NCBI GenBank assembly: GCA_025403435.1
Contig: CM046341.1
Span: 20,297,460-20,361,459, forward strand
Direction of reading: 5' to 3'
Origin: Artocarpus heterophyllus
Lineage: Eukaryota; Streptophyta; Magnoliopsida; Rosales; Moraceae
DNA length: 64,000 nucleotides
Part shown: positions 11,190 to 23,520 of the stretch, in pieces
Numbering within the stretch: position 1 is the first letter of the stretch
How the letters are laid out: every line of letters starts with the position of its first letter
Notes under the pieces: model-generated
Databases searched by the model: none
Told to the model about the DNA's origin: nothing
The model's input: only the letters and a program-made list of their open reading frames with translations
Position numbers and translations under genes: made by a program

Positions 11190-12416
11190 GTTTTCTTACG
11201 TATTGAGTACAAAATGAATTCCTTTAACCTCAATGCCCATACATTTTTTCTTATATTACCAGAGACCAGATGCAAAAGAATTAAGGAGTTGAAGAATTTT
11301 ACAAGTTATCAAATTATCAACCTAATCGGATGATGCAAAAATTCTTATTCATGTATATATTAATTTATAATAATTAATAAATCTATAGAGTACGACTTAA
11401 AGTTGTATGCAAACTTTTGTTGTATAAGGTCCAACCGCCTATTTTAGTTCTGATGTTTTCATTGATTTTGGTTTCCCTAACCAACAGATTATTTATTGTT
11501 TTAGCTTGCTTTTAAAAAAAGGTTTTATGCTTATTTTTTCTTTGTTTTTTTTTGGTTTTCTTCATTTTTTAACGTGATCTTTTTTCTTTTCTTTTTAATA
11601 AAGTTTTTACGAAATAAAAGAAAGAAGGTATAAACTTAGATCTGTAATTTATCGGTTGATTGAAATAAGTTATCCTCCTTCGGCATTTATTTTTGTGCTT
11701 TCTGGTCATCCAAGTAATTAATTAATGTTTAGGACTATTAATTTAATTGAAAATTACAAGTTACAATTAGTTACTATATTTTCCATAATGGCTATGACAC
11801 GCTTATATGCATGCATCTATCAAAATGTGAATCATGGGTTGGTAAAATTCTCCACACATTGAATCCCATATATGCATGTGTGTTTCGCGCCATACATACA
11901 AAACCCTGTTTCATATGCACGTAGAATTGCCCATCAATCAGGCCGGTTACTACTAGTACAACATGTCAGCGGGGTCTTCTTGATTTGTGACTGCAGCCAA
12001 ACTTTTTTGAGGGTCAAGTACTAAACTTATAGATAACATGTTGACTGAATTTTTTTTTTTCACTCATTGTTTCTTCATCGTGTTTTTGTAATAAGCAGTT
12101 GCTAGTTATTAGGTGATACTTTATATGTCTCTGTATTTTTCTTATATATCGTGATATATAAGACTCAAATGGCAGCCAAGATACATATACCACAAATCAG
12201 GGGCATAACCACCTAGAGACGGTGGAAAGTCCCTGAATATTTTTTCTTTTAATTTTACATGTGAAATTTTATAAAATTTATATTTTATTTTTTAAAAAAT
12301 TATATTTTACCTTTCTAAAAATTTTGCCATCTCTTTATTTGTCACATCACATTAGGTCATGTCTCATCTCTGGCTAATTTTTTTGACTCCATTTCTACCA
12401 CAAAGAAATTAGTTGG
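11190..12416. other. AT-rich spacer without recognisable genes
   Basis: The sequence between the end of G1 and the start of CACTA-1 is AT-rich, with homopolymer runs and no convincing reading frame. I see no RNA gene. The last three bases, TGG (12414-12416), are the left target duplication of CACTA-1. Confidence 0.6.
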
Positions 12417-12436
12417 CACAACAACAATTATAGAAT

Positions 12437-12620
12437 TTAGCGACGAAACTTTGAGTGACGACATTTGAAGCTACATATAACGATGACAATATCGTCGCTT
12501 ATTGTCATTAATTGTCCTAAATAATGTGGCATCATTTCTTAGATTCACCCACCAAAATTCCTAAACGGGCGCCATAAATAGGAGGGTTATTTTTTCAGAT
12601 TCAGCGACGACATATTATTA
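12437..12620. repeat. CACTA-1 left subterminal repeats
   Basis: Short motifs of the type TTTAGCGACGAC and CGTCGCTAA occur at 12438-12455, around 12480-12500 and at 12600-12612. They match the palindromic motifs at the right end. In En/Spm such arrays are bound by the TNPA product, so these are inferred transposase-binding sites. A CT-rich leader (12625-12735) and a splice donor-like GTAAGTTTT near 12860 follow. Confidence 0.7.
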
Positions 12621-12959
12621 ACTCCCCACTCCCAGTCGCCCCTTCACCACTTCTCGATCCACCGTCTTCTTCCTTACGAACGACCCTCTCCCTCTTCAAC
12701 ACTCTCTCACATCTTGCGCTTTCTCTTTCTCAAATTTTTTTTGGGAGAACACTACCAATCAACCCTGCGAACCCTGTGAGCTCCACCGGTGTAATTCATT
12801 GGCCAGATTGTCGCCGTTTGCCGTCGGATTGTTGTCATCGTCATCTGCCGCCCAACTTTGTAAGTTTTTTTTTTCTTTAGTTTCCTGCCTTAATTTCTTC
12901 TGGAATTTGATTTCCTCTGGAGGATCCCCAATCTATGGCACATTTACTTGGCCAATCTC

Positions 12960-13400
12960 AATATAGGTCAATTCAAGCTAATGTAAATAGTAAAAACGTG
13001 CGCCTTGAGTAAATTTGGTAAAACTGTTGCCAAACTTTGAACACAAGCCAATCCCGAATATTGTAACTTCCTGGGCAGCAAAAAATGAAAAATTTTGGAT
13101 CACCTATCACAATGTATCTGCGTATAAATTTTGCACTAATTTTCGGTTTAAAACGTGTCTTAACGATTGGATTATTGTCATTGCAAGCCTTGCACAAAGT
13201 TGGAACATACATATCATAGTACCTGATTAACCATCAACAAATACAGAGCTGTTAGTGCACATCATAACTATTTCTTAATAAAATTTGAATGGAAAAAGAC
13301 TTACTTACGAGCGTGTCCTAATTTGCATTGCTGCACAACACTTTTTTATGGTAGACAAAGTTATATTTTTCACATCACCCTAAAGCAAAAGAAGTGAAAA
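12960..13400 (-). pseudogene. Possible second captured exon cluster, unidentified
   Basis: The minus strand shows an exon-like stretch bounded by a CTTTAG acceptor (about 13382) and a CGT/GTAAGTAAG donor (about 13308), reading GDVKNITLSTIKKCCAAMQI. A later stretch starts after an AATCAG acceptor (about 13227) and stays open for about 80 codons (YVPTLCKACNDNNPIVKT). I do not recognise the protein. It lies downstream of the PARP2 fragment in the same antisense orientation, so it may come from the same or another captured gene, or be chance. Confidence 0.35.
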
Positions 13401-13448
13401 AAAGTTGCAGGTAAGAAAAGAACTCATGTTAACATGCAAAAGGATAAC

Positions 13449-13614
13449 GCTCATTAAGAGTGCAGAGTGATAGAATATTTTCAGTTTTTTTACAACTTCA
13501 AAAATGTAGAGACAATTACCTCATTGTGTCCAGCAGTAGACTTGGCAATATTGTCAGTTTTTTTACGACTTCCTATATTGGAATATAGTGCTCATTAAGA
13601 GTGCAGAGTGATAG
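13449..13614 (+). repeat. Local direct repeat in CACTA-1
   Basis: A 25-bp segment starting GCTCATTAAGAGTGCAGAG is present at 13449-13473 and again at 13590-13614. A TCAGTTTTTTTACRACTTC segment is also repeated next to them. This looks like a small local duplication in the antisense captured region. Confidence 0.6.
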
Positions 13615-13739
13615 ATTTTTCACTGTTTAAGTATAGCAATTTGAAGGGGGAAAAAAGGAACAGAAAATAGCTTTTAGGATAAGCAATGTTGCATGCATAA
13701 CTATAACTTCTAATCACACATTCACACAATTTTTAGAAG

Positions 13740-14140
13740 AGGGACAGGATGACAGTACATAGGAGCCAAGTGTCATAGGAAGGTCGAAGAGGTAACTAAT
13801 TCCAGCATCATCATCATCATCCCCAACATTTGTCTGGTTCAACATGGCATCATAGATGTCATCACCCTGCATTGAATTATGTATACGTTAACATCAATAA
13901 TGTTTAAACAAACACAAATAAAAATTACAAATTGCAACATGATATTAATAAGACTTACAATACGCAAAACATGGTACTGTGTCTTTATGTCGTCTGGTGG
14001 CCATTGATCCAGCACTGCCGAACCCTTCTTGGTGGCAGTCATAATCTTCTCATGTCTCTTCTGCACCTTTGAGTCGCACTCCACAATGTGGCCTTTTACT
14101 AATTGAATTATGGAGAGGAAAAAGCTAACATCTACTTTAA
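13740..14140 (-). pseudogene. Captured PARP2 fragment (two exons and an intron), antisense in CACTA-1
   Basis: On the minus strand, bases 14100-13966 encode KIMTATKKGSAVLDQW and DDIKTQYHVL. After a GTAAGT...CAG intron of about 100 bp, bases 13867-13820 encode GDDIYDAMLNQTNVGD. These match the plant poly(ADP-ribose) polymerase 2 stretch that joins the DNA-binding region to the WGR domain, with the intron where HVLQ and GDD meet. The retained intron shows capture at the DNA level, not retroposition. The reading after the last motif becomes acidic (GAT repeats) and diverges from PARP. The fragment is far too short to make an enzyme. PARP2 itself modifies proteins with ADP-ribose at DNA breaks. 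Confidence 0.8.
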
Positions 14141-15243
14141 TCAAACACCCGTATAAAGAGGAAAAAAAAAAAAAAAGGAAATGTGAATGCTTTTTAAAGT
14201 GGGAATTTTGCTTTACTAGACGTGGAGAAAGATTAATTTCCTAACATCACAAAAGCGTTTGCTTCAGTCTTTTGTTTTTCACACAAATTAATTAAGGAGA
14301 TCCAAGAAGCTTTGGCTCCAAAATATCTTCTTTGTAATTTTACATTATATATATGCACTTATATACATATTGATGCATAAAAACATGAACTTATCAAGAG
14401 CTCATTGTTCAAATCTCGTTTCAAAGTACTGGAATTTGTTTTGTTCAATTTGGGTTCTTGTAATTTTTTTTTTTTGGTTGTGGGTATTGGCTTTGATATA
14501 GAATTCATGATCTGGATTTTATGTTAAGTGGGGTTTTGTGATTATAGTGTTAGAAGCATATTGCACTTATTTCTAATGGTTGAAGTTTGCATCTTTGGAC
14601 CTTGGATGCTCAATGTGTGCTATGATTGCTTAAGGTTTCTTTGTGTTTGACAATGTAGGTTGCCCTTACAAAGAGACAGTGTTTATTGTTGGTGTCAGTT
14701 GGTTCTCTGTTACATTTCTTCTTGGATCACTTATTTGAGGTAATATCAATTAGAAATTTGACATGTTATTATTTCCATCATTCTCATCGTGTGAAGTTAT
14801 TACAATAGGGCTCATGTATGCTCTCTCACCCAGCATAATAGAAAAGTGTTAGGGACATAATTAATCGAAAATATAACTCGTATGTGGATCTTGTGGGATT
14901 CATTTTTATTAATTAATATGTGGTGCTTAACACTCTTGTTTGGTGTAATAGTTTGGACTGTAGATGGCTACAGATAATATAATTGTTTCAATTTGACCCA
15001 ATGTCTATTAAGAAGATAAGTGACTTACATGTTACTCCTTAGATCTCAATATCCATCAATATTTTTCTTTTTCTTAGAACAACTATGGATTTTAACTGTT
15101 GAAACTCAATCTACTTCCCAGCTTAATTTAACTGCATGAATTACAGTATGTAACCAAATATTATGTAAATAAATTTGTTTACTAGAAAATTTTACATATT
15201 TATGAGCTATATTACATTTGACAATAGGATTGAAAACATCAAA

Positions 15244-17990
15244 ATGGCGATTGACAAGAGTTGGATTTTTGAAAATGATTGTTTTTCTGACCAAAACTGG
15301 AATGGTGCAACAACATTTTTGGAAAGAGCAAAAAACTACATGAATGAGGATGGGGAAGTTAGTTGTCTATGCATTAATTGTTTGAATGTAGCAATGCAAA
15401 CATTACCAGTGGTTGAAGCTCATATAATTGACAAGGGATTTAGTCGAACATATACTACGTGGATATACCATGCAAAATCTTATAATGTGAACATTAATGG
15501 TTATAAAACACATGAACAATCTACTGACAAGATATAAAACGTCTTAGATGATGTAGTGGGGCCAACAATCATGTCAAACTAGAAGAGTCAAGTCCAACCA
15601 GAAAATGCAATTCTAGGCAGTTTGAAGAACTTTTTGCTGAGCTTGAGGCAGAGTTGTATCCTGGAGGCGAAAACTTTTTATCTCTTGATTTTTTAGTAAA
15701 ATTGATGCGTTTAACGTTGCTTCATAGATGAAGCACCAAATCTTTTGACTCTTTGCTAAAGCTTTTAAAGGAGGCATTACCAGGAGGGAATAATATTCCT
15801 GCTTCACATTATGAGGCCAAGATGAAGTTACGCAAGTTGGGTTTAGGTTACGACACATTTCATGTGTGCAAGTACGATTGTGCTTTATTTAGGAAAGAAT
15901 ATGCTGATTGAAACTTGTCCTATATGTGGTGAGAGTCGATGGGTGAACCAAACACAAAGAGAAAGAGAGTGTCTCATCAAGTATTATGCTATTTCCCTTT
16001 AAAGGATCGGTTGAAGCGTTTGTATGCATCAAGACATTCTGCAAGAGATATGAGATGGCATGGTTTTGGTCAATCTATGCAAGGAGTTCTGCAACATCTA
16101 GTAGATGGAGAGGCATGGAAGGCATTTGATTGTAGGTATCCTGATTTTGCTTTTGAATTAACTAATATTCATTTAGGTTTAGCGGCTGGTGGGTTTAGTC
16201 CGTTTGGAAATATGAGTCAACCTTATAGTATGTGGCCAGTTATCTTCTCAACATACAATCTACCTCCATGGCTTTGTACAAAGGAACCATACTTGATGTT
16301 GACTTTGTTGATTCTGGGACCTAATGCTCCTGCAACGCATGTCCAACGTGCAACATGCATACTCCTTCTAAGCGTTTAAGGAGTAAGACGTGTTATGTAG
16401 GCCATCGACAATTCCTTCCAACTTCAAATAGGATGAGGAAAGACAAACAATTTGATGGTACGGTAGAGAAAAGACACCCGCCTCCATGCTTGTCTACAGC
16501 TGAAATAGTAAATCAGTTAGAACGCTTATGAAGTAGACTACCAGGCAAGCACATTTATTTTGAAAGAAAAAAACGTAGGCGAGAACCTTACAAGTTAAAC
16601 TGGACAAAGCCATGCAAGGGGGTCCTGTTCATACAAGGTGGATGTACCCTTTTGAGCAGTATATTAGGGCACTTAAGTAGTATGTTAGAAACCAAGCATG
16701 ATCGAAAGGATTAATTGTAGAAGCTTATGTTGTAAATGAGGCTTTGACTTTCTGTTCACGTTACTTTTATGGTGTCGAAACTAAATTCAATCGGCCTGAA
16801 AGGAACCTGCCTGATCATGATTTTGGTCCAAAGAAAAACATATCGGCTTTCCAATCACAATGCCAACCAGTGGGAAAGATTGTAGCAACTCATTTAAATG
16901 AGCAATTAAGGAAGAAGGCGGAGTGGTATATTTTAAACAATTGCCAAGAGATCTGAAGATACATAGAGTAAGTTTAACTCTTTAATTGTTAACTTTCTAG
17001 TATGTAATATAGCATAACTTTTATGAGACCCATTTCATGTATAGGGAACACATGCGTGAGCTTGAAATTATTAGTAGAAGAAACTTGAATAAGGTTGAAA
17101 TTGATGAGTTTTTGGTGTGGTTTTACAAAAAGGTAAAAAAATATTTTTATCTTCTTAGGCAAAAAATCAAATTTCAAGATTTAGTAACAATAATAAATTT
17201 CTCATTGTAGGTGTACCATTTATGGAAAAATCATTCACCAGAGTCCACGGATTAATTGCTCGCCTTGGCGTCTGGTCCTAATGACACTGTATTATCATAC
17301 TCTGCTTGTGTGGTAAATAGGGTCAAGTTTGTGTGCAACAATCGTGACGTTCAGCAAAAAACACAAAACAGTAGGGTTTGTGTACCTGGTGTTGATGACA
17401 ACACATATTACGGTCGGCTAGAAGATGTATTGGTACTTTGATATATGAATGATTGTTCGGTTGTGTTGTTTAGGTGTAAATGGTTTGACGCAGATCCAAG
17501 AAAGAAAAGGATCTTAAATGATAAAAACTTCATAAGTTTATTTGTCAATGCCGAGGCTTATAAAGATGATCCCTTTATATTATCATCACAAGCAAAACAA
17601 GTGTTTTATCTTGAAGATCAGCTTAATGGCCCTAATTGGAAAGTGGTCCAACAGTTTGGTCATCGACATGTGTGAAATCTTCTTGACATCGAGCATGAAG
17701 ATTCTAGTTCAGTTGAGGTGCTACAAGATGCTTATTCAAATTTTGAACTGGTAGTTGAGCTACCCAATTTGGAGTCAACAACATTTAGAAGAAATGATGT
17801 TGATCCTAATGTCATTGAGAATGCAACATTAATCGAAGTGGGTCATTCAAATGATGGCATTGAGGTTGACCTTGAGATGGATGATACTTTACTAGAGTAC
17901 GATGATGATACAAGCACAGAAAATGAAGATGAAGACGATGATACTGGTTTTGAACAAACTAACAATGAGAGTAGTAGTGATGACGAATAA
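15244..17990 (+). pseudogene. TNP2-like CACTA transposase of CACTA-1, internally deleted
   Basis: The N-terminal frame (ATG at 15244, stop at 15535-15537) reads MAIDKSWIFENDCF and CINCLNVAMQT, a degenerate Transpos_assoc domain. The next pieces encode LGLGYDTFHVCKYDCALFRK (about 15836-15897) and then, at 15939-16379, FPLKDRLKRLYAS and MRWHGFG, the TNP2 (Transposase_21) core start. The centre of the catalytic region is missing: soon after LILGP comes CYVGHRQFLP (about 16390). DUF4218 remnants (WMYPFEQYIRALK, about 16640) and DUF4216 (FRCKWFDADPRKKR and QAKQVFY, 17460-17620) follow, then an acidic tail to 17990. The protein would cut the terminal repeats. Deletions, stops and frameshifts make it inactive. 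Confidence 0.88.
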
Positions 17991-18106
17991 TGTACTTATA
18001 AATTTAACTTGTTTCCATTAGTACTAGTTCTCAATGAACTTCCTTTTTTATATTATTCTTTTTAATAAATACTGTCTAAGTAAATTGTTATCAATAGGTG
18101 ATTCGA

Positions 18107-19790
18107 ATGACTGGACCCATTGCTACATGTGCTGGATCTTTTGGAGGTGCAGAACCTCCACCGGGGCCAAGTAGACTTCCAGCAGATTGTGAGTCAAGTA
18201 TGACTGAATACAATATGTCTTCTATCAAATGTATTATAAATTTTATATAAAATCTAACACTCTTGCATTGTCTTGTTTTTTGGTTTTATTTTTCAGTACC
18301 TGCTACCGCTAAGAAGGTTCATGGACACACACAGAATAAGGAAGTCCACAAGATTGTTGGTGCTAGTAAAGGAAAACTTTCAGTATTCCTAGACACTGAA
18401 GGAAAGACATATAAAGGCTTAGGGGACAATGTAGCCCGCTTGAGTAATTGTATAGGTCAGGCGGTGCGATCCAAATTCCTCCATATTATGATAGTTGGAA
18501 GAAGGTTCTTGCGGTATACAGGGATCAAATTTTACCTCAAACATAGGTAATAGTATTTCATATTTTATTTGTAATATATAATTTTAGCGACCTTGTATTA
18601 ATTGTGATATTTATAATAAAATTATAGGATCTTTTTTATTTTGATTTGACTTTTATATTGGAGGCATCAATAGATCGTAATGCACAAGACCGGTATAAGG
18701 AATGGAAAAATGACCTTCATGAATATTCCAAGCAATTAGGGGGGGCAAAAAATGTAGTTAACATGAAGAAGCAACGTCCCGACAATGTACGAACACAAGT
18801 AGATTTCGAGGCTGCTTATGATCGCTTCTACAGTGAAGCTTTTCAGGTTTAAAGTTATAAACTCTATTTTTCATGATCATTGCATATTTTAATATAACAT
18901 ACTAATTTAATCATTCATCTTTGTCACAGAAAAGGTCGACGACAAATAAAAGAAATAGTGCAAATGTGGAGCAACCAAGTCGTCATGGAACACAATCGTA
19001 TGCTAATTTGAGATATCAAAAGGTAGTAAATAAAAATTTATTGAACTATTTTTCATTTTTTCTTTAAGATATGTATTGTTCTAACATAAGCTTATCCTTT
19101 TTGTAGAGAAATCCCGAGACTGGTGAGTTGCTCTCAATTTTAGAAAATTGACATCAGTGTCATCAATATTCTGATGGCAGATGGGCTAATGACGCTGTAG
19201 AGGCTAGATATGTAAGTCATATAACTTATTTAGTTTTAGTTATGAAATTTTGAGTTGGATTGTAGTTTACTTTATAATTTGTTTTATTAAATGGAATGTG
19301 CATAAGGAAATGCTTCAGATGCATACTTAACAAACCCAAGCTGCTGCTACATCTGCTTCTGCTTCTTGTTCGAGCACATCTCAAACAACACATCTCATGA
19401 ATGAAGAAGAGATAGCAGAGAATGTGCTTGGATCACACAGAGGGCATAGGAAAGGAGTGGACCTGAGGATGAGAAAAGACATTCTTGCAGCAGCTACTCT
19501 TGAAGAGGCTCGTTCACAGTCACAAGTACCTCCACAGGTGCAACAATGGATGGAGGTATGATCTTGGTATAACACACAACAAACCCAATATCAAAATCAA
19601 ATGGTTGAATATCAAAATCAAATGACAACAATATTCGTACGTTTACTGCTGGATTTAGATTTACCAATGCCTCCCCCCCCCCCCCCCTCCACCACCACCA
19701 CCACCACCTCCACCTGTTATGTCTTCCTATCCATCTCATGAAGAAAACAATGATGATGATGAAGAAACCGCTAATTTAGGTGATTAGTTT
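18107..19790 (+). pseudogene. TNPA-like second gene of CACTA-1 (plant Transposase_24 type), several exons
   Basis: An ATG at 18107 opens MTGPIATCAGSFGGAEPPPG, then a GTGAGT...TTTTCAG intron. The exon 18297-18546 reads GKLSVFLDTEGKTYKGLGDN. A further piece (18646-18852) ends in FEAAYDRFYSEAFQ, next to GTTTAAAG. Short exons near 18930-19021 (NANVEQPSRHGTQSYANL in part) and 19340-19560 (NVLGSHRGHRKGVDLRMRK) follow. The order matches the second gene of plant En/Spm elements, whose product binds subterminal repeats. A run of C (about 19671-19687) and CCA/CAC repeats encodes a Pro-rich tail near 19670-19720. Stops in several exons suggest decay. Confidence 0.7.
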
Positions 19791-19989
19791 CTATTTTTAT
19801 GATTTAGACTTGTTGACTTAATGTACATATAAACGTATTGTCTATATAGTTCTATTTTATTTCTATCAAATTTTTTTAGTTATTATAGTATGACAAGAAA
19901 ATATATCTTTGACTTGGTAGTTATTTGCTTGCAGTTTATTATGGCTGGGGATGAAAATTTAAAGCATTAAAAAAAAACACCAAAATACA

Positions 19990-20265
19990 ACAACGACATT
20001 TGTCATCGCTAATAATTGTCAAGTAAAATAAAATACAGCGATGACATTTATCGTCGCTAATAATTATCAACGACGATAAATGTCGTCGCTGTATTTTTTA
20101 CAATTTCAAAGTTCTCCCTAATTAGCGATGACAAATTTAGCAATGACAAAATGTCGTCGCTAAATGTGTTTGGTTACCATTTATTAGCGACGACAATGTT
20201 GTCGCTGTATATTTTTAGAGACGACTTTTTTGGTTTTAGCAATGACAAATGTCGTTTCTAAATGG
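19990..20265. repeat. CACTA-1 right subterminal repeats
   Basis: Repeated palindromic units occur here, such as AGCGATGACATTTATCGTCGCT and ACGATAAATGTCGTCGCT, at least seven times in both orientations. They end about 15 bp inside the right terminus. They are much denser than at the left end. Confidence 0.8.
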
Positions 20266-21534
20266 TCTTCTTCTTGTAGTGTGGTGAAATGTTCCTGGCC
20301 CTCATAGGATAGCTTTTACAAATTTCAAGTAAATTATGTCACTTGTGTCAACATATCTATCGAACATCAAGCCAGACTAACTAAATTATTGGGTTTTTTT
20401 TTTGTTGCAATTATAGTCATAGATTCATACTTAAATTTTGTATTCAAAGTTTTTTTATATGGAATAATTTTTTGAGTTTCTTTGTCAATAAGTTTCTTAC
20501 TGCAGAGTAATTTTGGACTTAGGTGTGAATTCTTGATGAGCTTATTAATGAGTTTTTCAATAAACTTTTAACCTTTTTTTCCCTCTGTTTTGTTTTTTAC
20601 CAGCTTTAAGAAACTAAAGTGGATGAGTCTTAAAACCGAAACTAATGTTTCGGGAGGAAAGTGCATCTTATAAAACCAAAATATCATACCTAATTTGCAA
20701 AGAAAAGGGATAAATTGGCCTTTTTCATTAAAAATTGATGGAATAAGATAGATGGGGAAAAGTTGAAGACAAATGATAGATCAAGAGGGAAAACATTTAA
20801 CTTTTGAAGTTTGGAGAACATATTGACATATGTGACATAGTTCTGAAATTTGTACAATTAAACATCCTTGTTTTTTTATACTCTCAGGGTTTGTTTAAAA
20901 AAAAAAGTAAAAGAATGTGTTTTCCCAAACCATATAGTGGGTTTATTTGGGACGGCTTCATCGAATTTGTTTTTGACTTTCAGAATCCAAAAGCTACTTC
21001 TTGAAGTGTCTGGATAAACTATCAAAGCCATAAGATGTGGCTTCTTAAATAAGTATTTCTAAAATAGTCTTTGTAACTTATACTAAACGATTAATAATAT
21101 ATTATGAGCTTAAATATAACAATATTGTAACTTTTTTAAAAAATTGAAACCATTTTAACCTTTTAAAGCTCTTTAAAAAGTATAATTCTAAACATTTAAA
21201 AAAAAAACTTCAGTTTTTGTTTCTCTGTTTTTTACTAACTATAAGCCCAAGCAGATAGACCAATATTTAAAGCGTTAACATCTCTACTGAAAAATCGATA
21301 TGCATATCACATTGGTTGGCGGATAAAGTAATGTTTTAGCACAAAAAGAAGATGAAGTTGTGTGGAGCCGGGCCGAAACTCCGCTACAATTACAGATGAC
21401 AGCCAAAAGATGCGAAACTAATAATTTGGATGAGTACTAGTGAGATCATGTGAGAGCCCACTTATTTTTGATTGGAGTGCTAGCGAAAGAGTACAAAGCC
21501 AGAAAAGGAAGAAGTATCTGATATATAAAGACTC

Positions 21535-21592
21535 ATGCATGTATATATGTATATATGTATCTGATATATATACATATATATATATATATGTC
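21535..21592. repeat. AT-rich microsatellite (TATATG/TA)n
   Basis: This is a run of TATATGTATATATGTATC and TA dinucleotides. It is low-complexity and strand-symmetric, with no coding meaning. Confidence 0.9.
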
Positions 21593-22539
21593 AGTTTCAA
21601 GAGCACTATTATACACAGGTTATATCCACGTCCTTATCAAAACTTGTGCTCCACACGCACCAAATGTTTCTGGAATTCTCTAGCTCTCTTTCTCTTTCTC
21701 CCAATTTCGATCAATTGCTCTTTTCTATTTTGCTTTTGACGGTATAGTTTATTTATTTTTGTTATTTTTTTTCACGGTATATCCAGTACTAAAAATGAGT
21801 GAGAAGTGTCAAACTGGACCGTATTTTGCGTGTGGACCCAGATACGCGGACAGAACTGCATAATAGGGCAACAATTATGTAAATATGATAACCGAACAAA
21901 CTAGTTACGTGAATGAAAAACGTGAAAGTCAAATGACTTACACTCTTATAAAGTCAAACACTTTGTGTCACAGATTTTCATAGGGTCATATATCGACTCT
22001 CATAATCATTTTATTATTATTTCGGTGTTGAAGAAACAGTGGAAGAAAAACCAAGAAAATATGCAGCAAGAAAATTACGCAAAAAAAAAGAAAATGTCGG
22101 GGGTCAAAGGAAAGCCAATTTGGTAGTAGTGGTATGGTAAAACAAGTAAAAACGTGATCATGCCATTAGGGAAAGAGGGAGGGGGGACGAAAAAATATAT
22201 AATACCCCCTTTACTTGGCGCGTGCAAATTTTGCAACTAGCCCAATTCTTGTGCTTCTAATTTCGACCTACATGACAAAACTGTGCAAATTTATTAATCA
22301 CAAGTAACGCCAGTTCGCCATTTGGATGGTTAAAAAAAAACCTTAAAAAAGTAATTAAAAAACTATTAGTTACCAATGGATAAAAGCTTTAAATATGGAT
22401 GAAATTGTTTGAGCCAAATTGTTATCAGCACCCTCATTCATATTTTGAAATTTTTATTTATCTCTAAAATTTCTGAAAAAATTTTGTTGTCAACTATTGC
22501 TTTATTATCCAATAATTTCGCTATTTCTCTCTAAGCGTT

Positions 22540-23515
22540 TAGTTTGCTCGGGTTTCTTACTTGTGCGCTGCCACCCTTGGGCTAGAGACCACGTTACCGC
22601 TTGGCTGGCTTGGTCTCCGGCCCAGAGATGGTTTCAGGGTCTCACAGCGGTGCTCCATTGGTGACTTGCTCCTAGATTGTTGTTTTTCCTGTGGTGGATT
22701 CCAACGGGATTGAAAGGAGGTTTCCTTTGAGTTCTTGGATTCTTTCTGGAGTCTCATCGACGCTTGGTGGAATTGCGCTTCTCGGGGTTTTTCCTATCGT
22801 CATTTGGAGTCATAGCTACAGAGATGGCTTCCGTGGTTTGGCGGTCATCATCATCGGCGGTTTGATGGTTTGTCTCTACAACACGTGATTTTATAGGTGG
22901 TTGTGCCGTTTTTAAGGGGTGTTTGCCCTGGCGGGGCTGCCAATGGTCAGGGGTGCCTTTTATCATGTTGGAGATGCTGGCCAGGTCTGGTCATGTACCT
23001 CCCGTTCTCCGGGGTTGACTTTCCTCACGTAACTATGCTTTCTGCAGTCTTCGATCTCAGTTCCAGTTGCAGTGGTTATGGAGTTTTGCCCTCGCCGGTC
23101 TATACGTGAGGTCGAGCCTCTTGTTGTACTTTGTTTTCTTAAATAACGATCTTTGGTCTATGTTTTCTAATGTTTATTTTTGCTGGTTTTGTTTTTTCCT
23201 TTTTAGGTTTGGTTATGTTGTCAGCAAGGTTTCCTTTGCAGTTTTGCCATTTAGTTTGTCTTACTGGCGATGATGTTTGTGGTACTTTATTGTGAAACCT
23301 TTTCTGACCGGATTTTTCGTTGACTTGTAGAATCTCTAAGAGAGAGTAATGTGTGTTTGTCCTTGGATGTGTTGAAGTATTCCCACATATTTTACAGACT
23401 TTTGTTACTCCAACTACTAGTGTGTTGTCATGCTTGTATTCATAGTCTTGGTTGGGTCATACTCTATATTACAAGGTTTGTAACGGTTGTAATGGTTCTT
23501 ATATGAATGAAATCC
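22540..23515 (+). other. GC-richer segment of unknown origin, possible non-LTR element remnant
   Basis: Base composition rises clearly compared with both flanks, and the text is non-repetitive with CTTGGTCTCCGGCCC-like stretches. The right end, TTATATGAATGAAATCCCTTT, resembles a transcript 3' end or a LINE/SINE tail. No reverse transcriptase or other domain is readable, and short frames of about 65-70 codons match nothing I know. It could equally be the 3' part of a decayed host transcript. Confidence 0.3.
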
Positions 23516-23520
23516 CTTTC

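Larger units (their letters stand above)
12417..20281 (+). mobile_element. CACTA-1: CACTA (En/Spm) transposon, 7865 bp, TSD TGG
   Basis: The right end reads CTTCTTGTAGTG, the inverse of the canonical CACTACAAGAAG. The left end, CACAACAACAATTA, aligns with it with a few substitutions. Both ends are followed inward by ATTTAG and the same subterminal motif. The 3-bp duplication TGG flanks both ends (12414-12416 and 20282-20284), as expected for this superfamily. Inside, in order: subterminal repeats, a CT-rich leader, a large 5' intron region with an antisense PARP2 fragment, a TNP2-like transposase, a TNPA-like gene and right subterminal repeats. Both transposase genes are broken. Confidence 0.9.
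20285..23520. other. Intergenic stretch with no supported gene
   Basis: Apart from the microsatellite and the GC-richer segment listed separately, this stretch is AT-rich with short random frames. A CT-rich stretch (21680-21730) resembles a promoter or leader but leads into no coding sequence. The last five bases before 23521, CTTTC, form the left duplication of the following solo LTR. Confidence 0.55.

Noticed and set aside
12196..12240. Possible hAT-like terminus (CAGGGGCATAACCACC)
   Set aside because: It resembles the start of some hAT elements, but I find no matching opposite end and no 8-bp duplication.
19494..19739. Minus-strand frame with Trp and Gly runs
   Set aside because: It is the antisense of the C-run and CCA repeats of the TNPA-like gene's Pro-rich tail.
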